The notes under the pieces are model-generated. The model made no database searches. It was not told where the DNA came from and saw nothing but the letters and a program-made list of their open reading frames with translations. From an uncultured Chitinophagaceae bacterium (GTDB lineage Bacteria; Bacteroidota; Bacteroidia; Chitinophagales; Chitinophagaceae): 64,000 nucleotides of DNA. The stretch spans positions 1-64,000 of the forward strand of contig CALESY010000130.1 of NCBI GenBank assembly GCA_937919945.1, read 5' to 3'. The translations under genes and the position numbers were made by a program. Positions 8,052 to 17,000 of this stretch are shown piece by piece (the stretch's first letter is position 1; each line of letters starts with the position of its first letter).

Positions 8052-8729
8052 TTGGATACGCTTATAACAGAAGAGAAAACAACCGGTAAAAAAGATAATA
8101 CGGTGTTATATATCGTGTATGCTGCTGCGGCTTATTTCGGTTTGCAATACCTGTTGCAACCAAAGCGTGTCACGGCAGCTATGGTGGTGCAGACACCTGT
8201 AAAAGAAACCGTTGCGGTTGATGATACCACCAATGCCCCTGATGTGCAAGCAGCCCATACAGCAGCGCAAGTGCCGGTACATACAGGGTATGTCAATGAG
8301 TCCTTTCCCCTTCGTACAGGTATGAGGGGACAACGGATAAAAGCGGTACAGCAAAAATTAGGCATACAGGCTGATGGCATTTTCGGCAAGGGGACGGAAG
8401 CGGCACTTGTTCGGCAATACCGTATCAGTACAGTGAGCGAAATACAATACCGCCATATCATGCAGCCCGGGCAAAAGCTTGCTGTTGCACCAGTTAGCCG
8501 CACAGATACAACGACGGTATTAAAGAAAGGCAGCAAGGGAACGGATGTATACCGATTGCAGCGATGGCTGGGCTTTAAAGACAAGCGTGTAGCCCGAAAG
8601 GGCGAGCCGGTAGCTGACAGCGATTTCGGGACACAAACAGAAACCGCCTTGCTGAAAAAAACAGGGCGCGGATGGATCAGTATCGCGAGCCTCAACCAAT
8701 ACCTGCATCAGGCAAGAACAAGAGGATAG
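8052..8729 (+). CDS. Membrane-anchored protein with two peptidoglycan-binding-like domains
   Basis: A 225-residue protein, best read from the TTG at 8052 just after CGAAGG, because no in-frame ATG precedes the transmembrane helix (TVLYIVYAAAAYFGLQYLL, about 17-36). After a Thr/Ala-rich linker there are two PG_binding_1-like modules. The first is near 80-130 (LRTGMRGQRIKAVQQKLGI, DGIFGKGTEAAL). The second is near 155-215 (LKKGSKGTDVYRLQRWLGF, DFGTQTETALLKK). Such modules hold proteins to the bacterial cell wall. In this operon it could dock a virion membrane on peptidoglycan during entry or assist lysis. Confidence 0.65.
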   Translation: MDTLITEEKTTGKKDNTVLYIVYAAAAYFGLQYLLQPKRVTAAMVVQTPVKETVAVDDTTNAPDVQAAHTAAQVPVHTGYVNESFPLRTGMRGQRIKAVQQKLGIQADGIFGKGTEAALVRQYRISTVSEIQYRHIMQPGQKLAVAPVSRTDTTTVLKKGSKGTDVYRLQRWLGFKDKRVARKGEPVADSDFGTQTETALLKKTGRGWISIASLNQYLHQARTRG

Positions 8730-8782
8730 TGAGCCCGATAGTATAACTGCTTGCAATAAATATTCAGTATAAACCATAAAAA

Positions 8783-9169
8783 ATGTCTGTTTTTTCACTC
8801 CGCTCACAACGCAATGGTCAATACAAGGATTTTACGCTCCTTGAAATCCTGCACCTACTGGGTGATGCGGTCAATGATGAGATATGGCTGCCGCGACATG
8901 AGGATGTTTTTAACCTGTCGAGCTTCCGTGAAATAAACGGAAGTGGCACAACAGCGCAGCCGCAAAACTGGCATACAGAAATATTTGCGCAGGTGCAAGG
9001 CCAGTCTTTTGTTTCGTTACAACACATCCCGGCTCCACCCGTGCTGATGGTTGTGTTGAATGGCATTGTACAAAGCAGGTATACAGACTATCAGTTGAAT
9101 GGCAACCGGCTGCTGTTCCCTTTCACGTTTAACGCGCAGGATAGCCTGCAATGCATATATACATACTAA
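8783..9169 (+). CDS. Short fibre-like protein
   Basis: A 128-residue protein with no signal or membrane segment. The C-terminal half (LMVVLNGIVQSRYTDYQLNG and on, ending in a Gln-Asp-Ser-Leu strand and YTY) follows a motif common in phage fibre and spike proteins: hydrophobic strand, N-G, a D-Y turn, a loop, then a strand with alternating Tyr. The same pattern ends the next protein, so the pair may be related receptor-binding or spike components. Function is inferred from pattern and context. Confidence 0.45.
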   Translation: MSVFSLRSQRNGQYKDFTLLEILHLLGDAVNDEIWLPRHEDVFNLSSFREINGSGTTAQPQNWHTEIFAQVQGQSFVSLQHIPAPPVLMVVLNGIVQSRYTDYQLNGNRLLFPFTFNAQDSLQCIYTY

Positions 9170-9212
9170 GTGACCGGTCAAATTTTCATAACAATTAAAA
9201 TCAATTTCAGCA

Positions 9213-10067
9213 ATGGCAGAAACAAGAATCAGGCTAGACAAACAAATCCAGAAAGCACCGGGTAATAAATACGTACCGCTTTCTGACGGCAACGGCGAAT
9301 TGCAGTATGCAGGTATAGATGCAGTCGTAAAAGCAACAGAGACCCTTACCAGGCTCAACTCGGTTGAAGTAGTAAACGGCCACCTTGTGGTAAAGTATAC
9401 ACCCGAAGATGGTAACCAGCAGGTGGTATCTACACCGCTTAATTTCAGCCAGACGGATATTAACGTAGCGGATGCGAGGCTGGAAAATCCAAGCACGGGC
9501 GTATATCGCCTGATTATTACTGAATCAGATGGTACGACTTATCCCGTTGACCTCACAGCCTTACTGGCAACCGTTACACAAAACACGGAACAAATCATAC
9601 TCTCCGGCAATGGTACGCCGCAGAGCCCCTTGTCTGCAACGCTATCACAGGTGTTGCTGGATAGCATACCGCGTAACCTCGATGCGCTGGACGATGTGGC
9701 TGTTTCGATAGATATAGTCAATCAGGAAGCACTGAAAGGTTCCGGTGTTGTACTGGCATGGGATAGTGTTACCAGCCAATGGGTGCCTAAGTCAGCCGGC
9801 ACAGTCGGACAGGCAAACGAATTAACAGAGGTGTTCCGTAACCTGGTGAGTGGCGACCATGTGAACCTGAGCTATGCCATATCCCAGATTGACACCACCA
9901 GTATCAAAGTATACCGTAACGGACTGCGCCTGGAACACATGATGGATTACAGGTACAACAATGCGGGCTTACCGAACGGTATCGTGCTGGCTGGCGGGTT
10001 TACAGAAGGATACCCTGAAAAAATCATCGTGGACTACCGTCTTAAACCCGGTGTGCCGCTAAGTTAA
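9213..10067 (+). CDS. Phage fibre/spike-like protein
   Basis: A 284-residue beta-rich protein. The N-terminus (TRIRLDKQIQKAPGNKYVPLSD) and repeated short strands separated by Asn/Thr/Ser loops resemble phage fibre stalks. The C-terminal ~55 residues carry the VYRNGLRLEHMMDYRYN ... IIVDYRL motif seen in many phage adhesin tips. It lies just before the hairpin and the holin/spanin pair, a common position for host-recognition genes next to lysis genes. No chaperone-like C-terminal peptidase motif was seen. Confidence 0.5.
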   Translation: MAETRIRLDKQIQKAPGNKYVPLSDGNGELQYAGIDAVVKATETLTRLNSVEVVNGHLVVKYTPEDGNQQVVSTPLNFSQTDINVADARLENPSTGVYRLIITESDGTTYPVDLTALLATVTQNTEQIILSGNGTPQSPLSATLSQVLLDSIPRNLDALDDVAVSIDIVNQEALKGSGVVLAWDSVTSQWVPKSAGTVGQANELTEVFRNLVSGDHVNLSYAISQIDTTSIKVYRNGLRLEHMMDYRYNNAGLPNGIVLAGGFTEGYPEKIIVDYRLKPGVPLS

Positions 10068-10072
10068 TTTTT

Positions 10073-10110
10073 CAGCAGGCAGGGCTAGTGTAATCCTACC
10101 CTGCCTGCTG
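10073..10110 (+). terminator. GC-rich hairpin between structural and lysis genes
   Basis: CAGCAGGCAGGG (10073-10084) and CCCTGCCTGCTG (10099-10110) form a perfect 12-bp stem with a 14-base loop, starting 6 bases after the fibre-like gene stop and ending 15 bases before the next ATG. No T-run follows on the + strand, so it may attenuate transcription or stabilise the mRNA rather than fully terminate. It could lower lysis gene expression relative to structural genes. Confidence 0.55.
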
Positions 10111-10125
10111 CTTCAATGATATTGC

Positions 10126-10524
10126 ATGAAATTGTACACAGCGTTTATCTACAGGCTGACAGCAGCTACCCCGCGTACCCATGTATGGCGATGGGTGTTT
10201 ATGACCGCTTTGTATGGTTGCAGCCTGCTGATTAATGAGCATTTTGAATTGATTGCAGCTCTCGGATTTACATTACGGCAACAAGCCCTAATACGTATAG
10301 CCGGTGTTATGCTCTACATTTTTTTAACAACCTATTCTTTTCAAAAAACTAACAATGATGAAACTATTCCGCCTTTTCAAATTCCCGATAACATGGTGCC
10401 TGCTATTACTGACAATAGTGATACTGCTGATATGGCAAACACGCTCTTTCCAAAAGGAAATAGCAAGGATGAACCGCAATCAGGCATTGCTCCAGCAAAG
10501 CCAGGAAAAAATCCTGCTGACTAA
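10126..10524 (+). CDS. Holin-like membrane protein
   Basis: A 132-residue protein. Two or three hydrophobic segments lie in the first ~75 residues (WRWVFMTALYGCSLLI, FELIAALGFTL, LIRIAGVMLYIFLTTYSF). The remaining ~57 residues are hydrophilic and Asn/Asp/Pro-rich, and their DNA also encodes the start of the spanin-like gene in another frame. Small multi-TM proteins next to spanin and endolysin genes usually act as holins, but no family signature was recognised. Assignment is by topology and position. Confidence 0.5.
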   Translation: MKLYTAFIYRLTAATPRTHVWRWVFMTALYGCSLLINEHFELIAALGFTLRQQALIRIAGVMLYIFLTTYSFQKTNNDETIPPFQIPDNMVPAITDNSDTADMANTLFPKGNSKDEPQSGIAPAKPGKNPAD

Positions 10525-10990
10525 TGGCCGTATCGCTTCGCAAACAGGGGTATTGCAACTAAAGCAAAATGAATTGTTCAGGTTATTCCCTTCTGTACGG
10601 GAAGAAGTCAGGCAGTTACAGATCAGGCCACGTAGGGTACAAACCGTATCTACGGTTGCTTTCGGTGTACAGCAAAGGATTTTTGCGCAACTCAGGGATA
10701 GTATCGCCATCGCCGCAAAAGGAACAATGGCAACAAGGATGCCACCTGATACATTGCAGTTCCGGGTATTTAATTACAGGGATGCATACTATGACGTATC
10801 AGGGTACGCATTAGGTGACAGGCAGGTGCTGCATATCAGCAGCCGGGATACCATGACACAGGTCGTATTCCGCAGGCGTAAGCACAGATGGTTATGGATA
10901 TTCAGTCGTAAAACACTGGAACAGCGGGTCTATTTTAAAAACCCCGATGCGCATATTTATTATTCACAAACAATACAGGTTGACAGATGA
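10355..10990 (+). CDS. Spanin/Rz-like single-TM protein (DUF6549-like pattern)
   Basis: A 211-residue protein starting at an ATGATG inside the holin-like gene (170-base out-of-frame overlap). One N-terminal helix (ITWCLLLLTIVILLIWQ, about 12-28) is followed by a coiled-coil stretch (about 30-70). The C-terminal domain ends KHRWLWIFSRKTLEQRVYFK and then NPDAHIYYSQTIQVD. The W...(K)NP.a.I.Y...I.I ending is what I know from inner-membrane spanin-like proteins of Bacteroidota phages. Embedded spanin genes are a classical feature of phage lysis cassettes. It probably links inner and outer membrane in the final lysis step. Confidence 0.6.
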   Translation: MMKLFRLFKFPITWCLLLLTIVILLIWQTRSFQKEIARMNRNQALLQQSQEKILLTNGRIASQTGVLQLKQNELFRLFPSVREEVRQLQIRPRRVQTVSTVAFGVQQRIFAQLRDSIAIAAKGTMATRMPPDTLQFRVFNYRDAYYDVSGYALGDRQVLHISSRDTMTQVVFRRRKHRWLWIFSRKTLEQRVYFKNPDAHIYYSQTIQVDR

Positions 10991-12015
10991 AAGAACAAAG
11001 TAAAAACGGATGGTTGCTCCCGCTGGGTATCGGTGCGGGTGTATTGTTATTGATAGCTGGCGTGAAAAAGAAAGCTAATGCAACGCCTGTTATGCCTGGT
11101 GCTGATGCAGCAGGCAGTGTAGCATTGGAAACGCAAGTGCCGAAAGCATCGGGACAAATCAATCCTTCGCCCGCACCGTCTTATACCCGGTCAAGCTTAC
11201 CACAGCCTGAAAATGCCGGGAGCGGTACAGATGCGCGGCAACAGATAACGGAGGATGAAGCGGATACTTTACCGGCGAACAGTGAACAGGCATCTTATGA
11301 TACCGACCAAGGTATGGAAGAACAGGATGCCTATCGTGAAAGCAGCAACGAAGAAGAAGATGAAACAGGTGATCATACCGCATACACGAAGGCTGCACCG
11401 ATGTATGCAAACGGTAAACAACAAAGTTATCACCCGGGTAATGCCTCCGGGGCATCGGCAGGCAGTATGTCAGTAGCGCATAGGCCGGGGGCATACAACC
11501 CTAAGCAAATGCGTTTTGACAATACCGTGCGCTCAGGCAACAAACATAGCATTAAAGCGTATGCTGACCCATCAGCTAAGCAATCGGCTTATAAACCCAT
11601 GTTGAAGACCACGCAAAAACCCTCCATGCGGCATCAAACGTCTATATCACGCAAACCGAGTATGCGGGTCTTGCAACCTGTTGCTGCTTCAAACATGCGA
11701 GCTGTCAACCCTGCTGCCACACGTATGGTAAGTGTTTTTCCTTTGCGTATGGGTAGCCGTAATACCTATGTGAAGGAATTGCAACGCCGCATCGGTGTAT
11801 CAGCAACCGGTTATTTCGGCACTGCCACATCAGCCACTATTCGTAATAAGTACGGTGTGTCTGAAGTATCAGAAGCTCTGTATACACAAATCATCAGGGG
11901 GAAAGCAGTTGCACGTAAACCGCCAGCCAAAACAATCGTCAGGCAAAAACCGGTACAACAAAAACATATCGTAGCCAGGCACCCCGCTCCTGCTCAAAAG
12001 AACACCGGCAGGTAA
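10987..12015 (+). CDS. Membrane-anchored protein with long disordered linker and peptidoglycan-binding-like domain
   Basis: A 342-residue protein whose ATG overlaps the preceding stop (ATGA). An N-terminal helix (WLLPLGIGAGVLLLIAGV, about 9-26) is followed by some 220 residues of low-complexity Ser/Gln/Glu/Asn then Lys/Pro/Arg-rich sequence. A PG_binding_1-like module sits at about 252-305 (FPLRMGSRNTYVKELQRRIG, ATGYFGTATSATIRNKYG), before a basic Pro-rich tail. The architecture matches the gene at 8052: a membrane tether, a flexible arm and a wall-binding tip. A role in virion entry or cell-wall attachment is inferred. Confidence 0.6.
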   Translation: MKEQSKNGWLLPLGIGAGVLLLIAGVKKKANATPVMPGADAAGSVALETQVPKASGQINPSPAPSYTRSSLPQPENAGSGTDARQQITEDEADTLPANSEQASYDTDQGMEEQDAYRESSNEEEDETGDHTAYTKAAPMYANGKQQSYHPGNASGASAGSMSVAHRPGAYNPKQMRFDNTVRSGNKHSIKAYADPSAKQSAYKPMLKTTQKPSMRHQTSISRKPSMRVLQPVAASNMRAVNPAATRMVSVFPLRMGSRNTYVKELQRRIGVSATGYFGTATSATIRNKYGVSEVSEALYTQIIRGKAVARKPPAKTIVRQKPVQQKHIVARHPAPAQKNTGR

Positions 12016-12062
12016 GACCGCGGATGCGCTATCGGCTTACCTGTCCAACAATCTCATAATAT

Positions 12063-12782
12063 ATGATTTTAAGAACGCAATCTTTTCCTTCTATTTATTT
12101 ACCTAACCCGTTTACACAAACGGATATGGTACGTTTTTTTGAGCGTATCAAAAACAACTGGCTGCCTTATTTCATAAAAGCCGCCGATGTTACAGGATTG
12201 CCGTTGTCCTTATTAGTTGCCAAAGCTGCTGTAGAAAGCGGCGGTAATCAAAAGACACCCAATACATCCTACGTAGGCTTGATGCAGGTAGGAAAAATGA
12301 CTGTAGCAGCCTGTCTGGATTACCTGCAAGGTACTATGTATGCAGACGGGAAAAAATGGTCTGCGCCGGCAGCGGTGGTTGCTAAAGCAGTACCCATTGT
12401 ACGGACATCGTTTCCTGCTTTCGGGAAGGGTGGCAAAGTACACCCGGATGCTGCTTTTGCGCTTGCCAAATCAGATACAGCGAAAGGTGCAGAATTTAAT
12501 GTGTTAATAGGCGCATTGTACTTACAGTTTCTCTGTCAGCATCCCAAGTTCATTGACGGGGATATTGTAAGGTTGGATAAAATTATGAGTGCGTATAATA
12601 CAGGGCCTAATTATTCATTTTATAATGTACCGGTTGCTGATACAGGCAGCCTGGTAAATATCATACGACAGTCGCGGCTTTCCGCATCCAAAAAACGGGA
12701 GACCAGCAGGCATATCCTGAAATTCTGCGGGCAGGGAGGTGCTTTTGATTTATTATTTAACCACAAATACAGGCTGACCTGA
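12063..12782 (+). CDS. Lytic transglycosylase-like (SLT fold) protein
   Basis: A 239-residue protein. The SLT/lysozyme motif is clear: LLVAKAAVESGGNQ with probable catalytic Glu58, then SYVGLMQVG (the G-L-M/L-Q signature), and the later motif IMSAYNTGPNY (A-Y-N-x-G). There is no signal peptide, so export would rely on the holin or on virion delivery. Lytic transglycosylases cleave the glycan strands of peptidoglycan. It may be the endolysin or a virion-borne wall-opening enzyme; PRD1 carries such an enzyme in its membrane. Confidence 0.75.
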   Translation: MILRTQSFPSIYLPNPFTQTDMVRFFERIKNNWLPYFIKAADVTGLPLSLLVAKAAVESGGNQKTPNTSYVGLMQVGKMTVAACLDYLQGTMYADGKKWSAPAAVVAKAVPIVRTSFPAFGKGGKVHPDAAFALAKSDTAKGAEFNVLIGALYLQFLCQHPKFIDGDIVRLDKIMSAYNTGPNYSFYNVPVADTGSLVNIIRQSRLSASKKRETSRHILKFCGQGGAFDLLFNHKYRLT

Positions 12783-12797
12783 ATCAGCTATTACAAC

Positions 12798-13409
12798 ATG
12801 AGTTCTACAAACCGTACTGCTATCAGACATGATAACGATTATTATGTAACACCGTTGCAGACAGTCGCCGATTTTTTCAGTGTATTCCGTTTACTGGAAC
12901 CGACATTCTGTTTAGCTGAAGCGCATATCCTTGACCCGTCAGCCGGTGGAGACGCTAACAGTCCCATGCCCTACCCTTCGTATTTATCCTCCATCGGTAA
13001 CAGGACAGTAACCACATTGGATATTCGCAGGGACAGCAAAGCCGCCATCAAGAAAGATTACCTGCAATGGAAGAGCCAAAGAAAATTTGATGCTGTTATT
13101 ACCAATCCACCTTTTCATGCCGCTATTGCATTTATACAGAAGGCATTGTCGGAGGTCAGGCCTGGTGGGTTTGTCTGTATGTTGCTACGACTGAATTTTC
13201 TGGGCTCACTGAAACGAAAATCTTTTTGGTTACAATATATGCCGAAGTGGATTATTGTTCATGCTAGGAGGCCATCATTTGTCAAGGGTGGTAATGACTC
13301 GGTTGAATATGCACATATCGTATGGCAGAAAGAGTATATGCCCGAACACAGCCGTCTGGTGATTATATTATTAAGAACAGTAAAAAATGATGCAACTCAT
13401 TCATATTGA
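12798..13409 (+). CDS. Small DNA N6-adenine methyltransferase-like protein
   Basis: A 203-residue SAM-dependent methyltransferase. Motif I reads ILDPSAGGDAN (about 49-59), an acidic residue ends the next strand (TTLDIRRDS), and motif IV is TNPPFHAA with Asn103-Pro-Pro-Phe, the signature of N6-adenine or N4-cytosine DNA methyltransferases. It is short and shows no obvious target-recognition domain. Phage-type orphan methyltransferases mark phage DNA against host restriction. The 3' end overlaps the next gene by 23 bases. Confidence 0.7.
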   Translation: MSSTNRTAIRHDNDYYVTPLQTVADFFSVFRLLEPTFCLAEAHILDPSAGGDANSPMPYPSYLSSIGNRTVTTLDIRRDSKAAIKKDYLQWKSQRKFDAVITNPPFHAAIAFIQKALSEVRPGGFVCMLLRLNFLGSLKRKSFWLQYMPKWIIVHARRPSFVKGGNDSVEYAHIVWQKEYMPEHSRLVIILLRTVKNDATHSY

Positions 13410-14052
13410 TCATCCCAACATACCTGTAGGTATCCGTCAAGCATTTGAAAAAAAAGTAACGGATATAGCAGACTGGTTGGGTATAAACCCTAATTGGCTG
13501 ATGCAGGTGATGTATGCGGAAAGCAGGATGAACGCCCAAGCAAAAAATATACAGAACGGACGGCTGATTGCTGCCGGTTTGTTGCAATGGACAAAAGCCT
13601 CCGGTCTTCCCGGCGCACCGAAAACGGTGTTGCAATACAACCACTTGCAACAGCTTGACTGGGTAAAAAAATATTTTGCCCCCTATCGCGGTGCAATGCA
13701 CAGCTATTTTGACGTGTACCTCGTTACGTTTTTTCCGTCTGCTGTCGGTCAGGGTGACGGCTATGTGTTTGCTACCCGTAAACTTCCTGCATCCTTGATT
13801 GCTAAACAGAACCCGGCTATCAACATGGTCAGAGACGGAAAAATTACAATGGCTGAATTTAAACAATATGTATGGAGCAGTACACCTGTTGCTGTACGCA
13901 GCCTGGTATTCACAACAAGTCAATTTGTAAAAGCCCTGAAAGACAAAACCACTAAAGTCATCACTGCTGTCAAAGAAGACCCTGACAATCTGGGTGACAC
14001 TGTTGCCGGCATCGGCACCATACTGGCTTTTTTTTTCTTATCCGCCGCATGA
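13387..14052 (+). CDS. Second lysozyme/transglycosylase-fold protein with C-terminal membrane helix
   Basis: A 221-residue protein with an SLT-like N-terminal domain: WLMQVMYAESRMNAQ with probable catalytic Glu45, then AAGLLQWTKAS (G-L-L-Q-W) and a later YLVTFFPSAVGQGD segment. A hydrophobic C-terminal stretch (VAGIGTILAFFFLSAA) may anchor it in a membrane. It differs clearly from the transglycosylase at 12063, so two separate wall enzymes are present. One may act at entry and one at lysis; a division of labour is inferred. It overlaps the methyltransferase gene by 23 bases. Confidence 0.6.
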   Translation: MMQLIHIDHPNIPVGIRQAFEKKVTDIADWLGINPNWLMQVMYAESRMNAQAKNIQNGRLIAAGLLQWTKASGLPGAPKTVLQYNHLQQLDWVKKYFAPYRGAMHSYFDVYLVTFFPSAVGQGDGYVFATRKLPASLIAKQNPAINMVRDGKITMAEFKQYVWSSTPVAVRSLVFTTSQFVKALKDKTTKVITAVKEDPDNLGDTVAGIGTILAFFFLSAA

Positions 14053-14070
14053 GACAATAACCATAGAACT

Positions 14071-17000
14071 ATGATATACGAGTTTTCGGATCACCTGTCG
14101 CCAACGGCACGGTATTACTCTTTTGCTGACGGAGGCATAGCCGGTTTGGAATGCAGTACTGATAATTATGCGTTATATGTGCAAACTGTTGAACAGGATT
14201 TACAGCAGAGAAGTAAACAAAACAAACGCAGCCTTGCAATAAGGGCGGCAGAGATGGGGATAGCGGATCAGCATACGGTCAAAGAGTTAACAGAACTTGC
14301 TATTGTGAATACCGCCAGAGAGATTGCGCAAATACCCGGCCGGACAGTTGCTGAAAAATTCAATCGTTTGGTGGAACTATACCATGACCAGGTGAATTTA
14401 TCACATCGTAGCTCACAAAGTATTTTACTGCAACAATACAGCACACCAGCCCCTATCGGTTACCTGATGGGTATCTTCTGCGGCATAGACCAACTGCATC
14501 AGAAAGGGGGTTATGCATTTGAGCCTTCGGCAGGCAATGGCTTACTCACAGTAGCTGCCGACCCGCAGCGTGTATATGTGAATGAGGTAGATACACTGCG
14601 TCGTAAAAACCTTGCCGGACAGGGTTTTGCAGGTGTGTGGAACCGTGATGCGGCGATGCCTTTTTTTGATGTACGCCATCATTTCACCGCCGTACTTACC
14701 AACCCGCCTTTCGGGCAGCTTGATACGCCTGTATCCATCAGCGGCTATCCCATCCGGAGCCTGGAACACCTGATGGCTATCTACGCTTTAGATACCATGG
14801 TAAGCAGTGGCAAGGCGGCTATCATCATAGGTGGCCATACAGGTTGGGATGATAAAGGGCGTATAAAAGCAGGGAAAAACAGGCTGTTTTTTAATTATCT
14901 CTATCACCACTATCATGTCGCAGCCGTCATACAATTAAACGGGAAGCAATTGTATACCCGGCAAGGTACCGGCTTCAACACGCGGTTGATTCTTATCAGT
15001 GGACGTAAAGAAAAACCCGGTGGGGTCGCACCGGTTTACGATCAACAAAAAGATACTGTAACGCACAGTTTTGAAGCATTGTTTCAACGAGTCGTGGAAG
15101 CTATGCAAACTGCATTTCATCAGGATATGATAACAGACAAAACTACTTCAACAATACATCAAAATGTACATGATGCTATGAACAGTGAAGCACAACGATT
15201 ATTACAAGCCTTACGTGCGAAACCCTTGGGTGAGAGTGGTACAGAAGATAATCAATATGCAATGGCTTATACCGAATACTATCTGCCGCTTCTTGATTAT
15301 TACAACCATGCTATTGTATTCCTGCGTAATGGCGATTATTATGAGGTCTACGGGAAAGATACAAGTTTTATCAAGCACCTCTTACCCGATATAACGCTTA
15401 CAACTTTTTTATGCGATAGCATATATGTCGGATATATTACACTGGATGAAGAAGCAGTTGCTAAGCTGACTGTGCTGTTTCGTTCGATGGGTGTCCGTTT
15501 TATTCTAACGGATAGTACGGAGGCTTCTTATCCGGTAACAAGGGTGGATACAGGCATAGCCGCAACGCTGCTATGGGAAATCACTTTGGAGCAGTTTTTA
15601 CAGGCTGAAGAACAGCATTACAGGCAACAGGTGCAAACCGGACAAACGTATGAACTGCCTTATAAAACTGAGTATGTACTCCTGTTCAATACCTTGTCCG
15701 GGGCTGACATATACAAACCGCACCCTGCAAATCCTTATACGCACAGCGGATACAGGCAATTATCCCAATCAGCATTCAGGAAGCGGTGCCTGCAAATCAT
15801 CCACAGTTATAATGTTCGTTTAGCCATGGCGATGGATATTGTTATCAGCGAGCCTGTGCTGAAAGATTATCCCGCTCTGAAATTAAAACAGGATGCAAAA
15901 ATCACTTACCTGAAAACCATCGTACACAGCGGTAACCGGTTGAACGGTTCAGCACAGCCGTTCGTAATGCTGCCATTCGATACATTTTTACAGGTATGCA
16001 GGGATGTACAACCATTATTTGCAATACCGCAGAAAGAAACTTTGCAGGGAGATGAAGACGAAACAATAGTAGACCACGACGCATTATTTGAACAATTCAA
16101 AGAACATAAAGCAAGGGATAAGAACGCATTGTATTTATTTGAAACCCCCGGAACTTTTGTCGCATTTGATGAAGATGCCGAAGTATTGGCTAAGACCTGT
16201 AACATCGGCATCATCAAGATGTCAGCAAATAGAGCGTTCAAATATTTTATTGCCGGTTCATCCAAGGCTTTGTTGTTTGCGCGCATAGCTGTTTTACAGG
16301 ATGCTGGCTATAACCCTGTATGTATTGATTATCAGCGTTATCATGCCGACACACTGACTGCACACGTTGACAGTGAACTGAGCAGGTTATTGCGTCAGGT
16401 AAGTGAACAGGAGGAGGTGAAAGACAAAAAAGGGTTAGGCGCACCGTACCAGCCCTCATCGAATGCCTGTATCGTATTGGATACGCAAGTGCCGGACAGC
16501 ATGGCTTTTGAAACCCATGAAGCATTGGCTGCTATTAAGCAAGCCGTAGGCGGCGATACGGATAATTTTGTGCGCGACCGTTTGGGTTACCCTACCAAGA
16601 CTGCTTTATGCAAAGCCTTATCGGCAGAACAAACCGATGCGGTCATGATGGCAATCTATAATGTGGAAGCGAGGGGGCAAGGTATGATTATCGGCGACCA
16701 GACTGGTATCGGTAAAGGGCGTGTAGCTGCCGCTATGATACGCTACAGTTGCCATCAGGGTATGAAACCTGTATTTCTTACAGAAAAAGCCAACCTGTTT
16801 TCGGATTTGTACCGCGACCTATATGCAATCGGTTCAGGGCATCTGCGCCCTTTTATCGTCAATGGTAGGGAGAGTAAAACGGACATCAAAGATGAGGATG
16901 GCCAGATTATTTATCAGGCAATGCCCTACAGCGAACAGGCAGCCATTATGAAAACGGGTAAGCTGCCGGCAGGCTTTGACTTTGCAGTAGCAACCTATAG

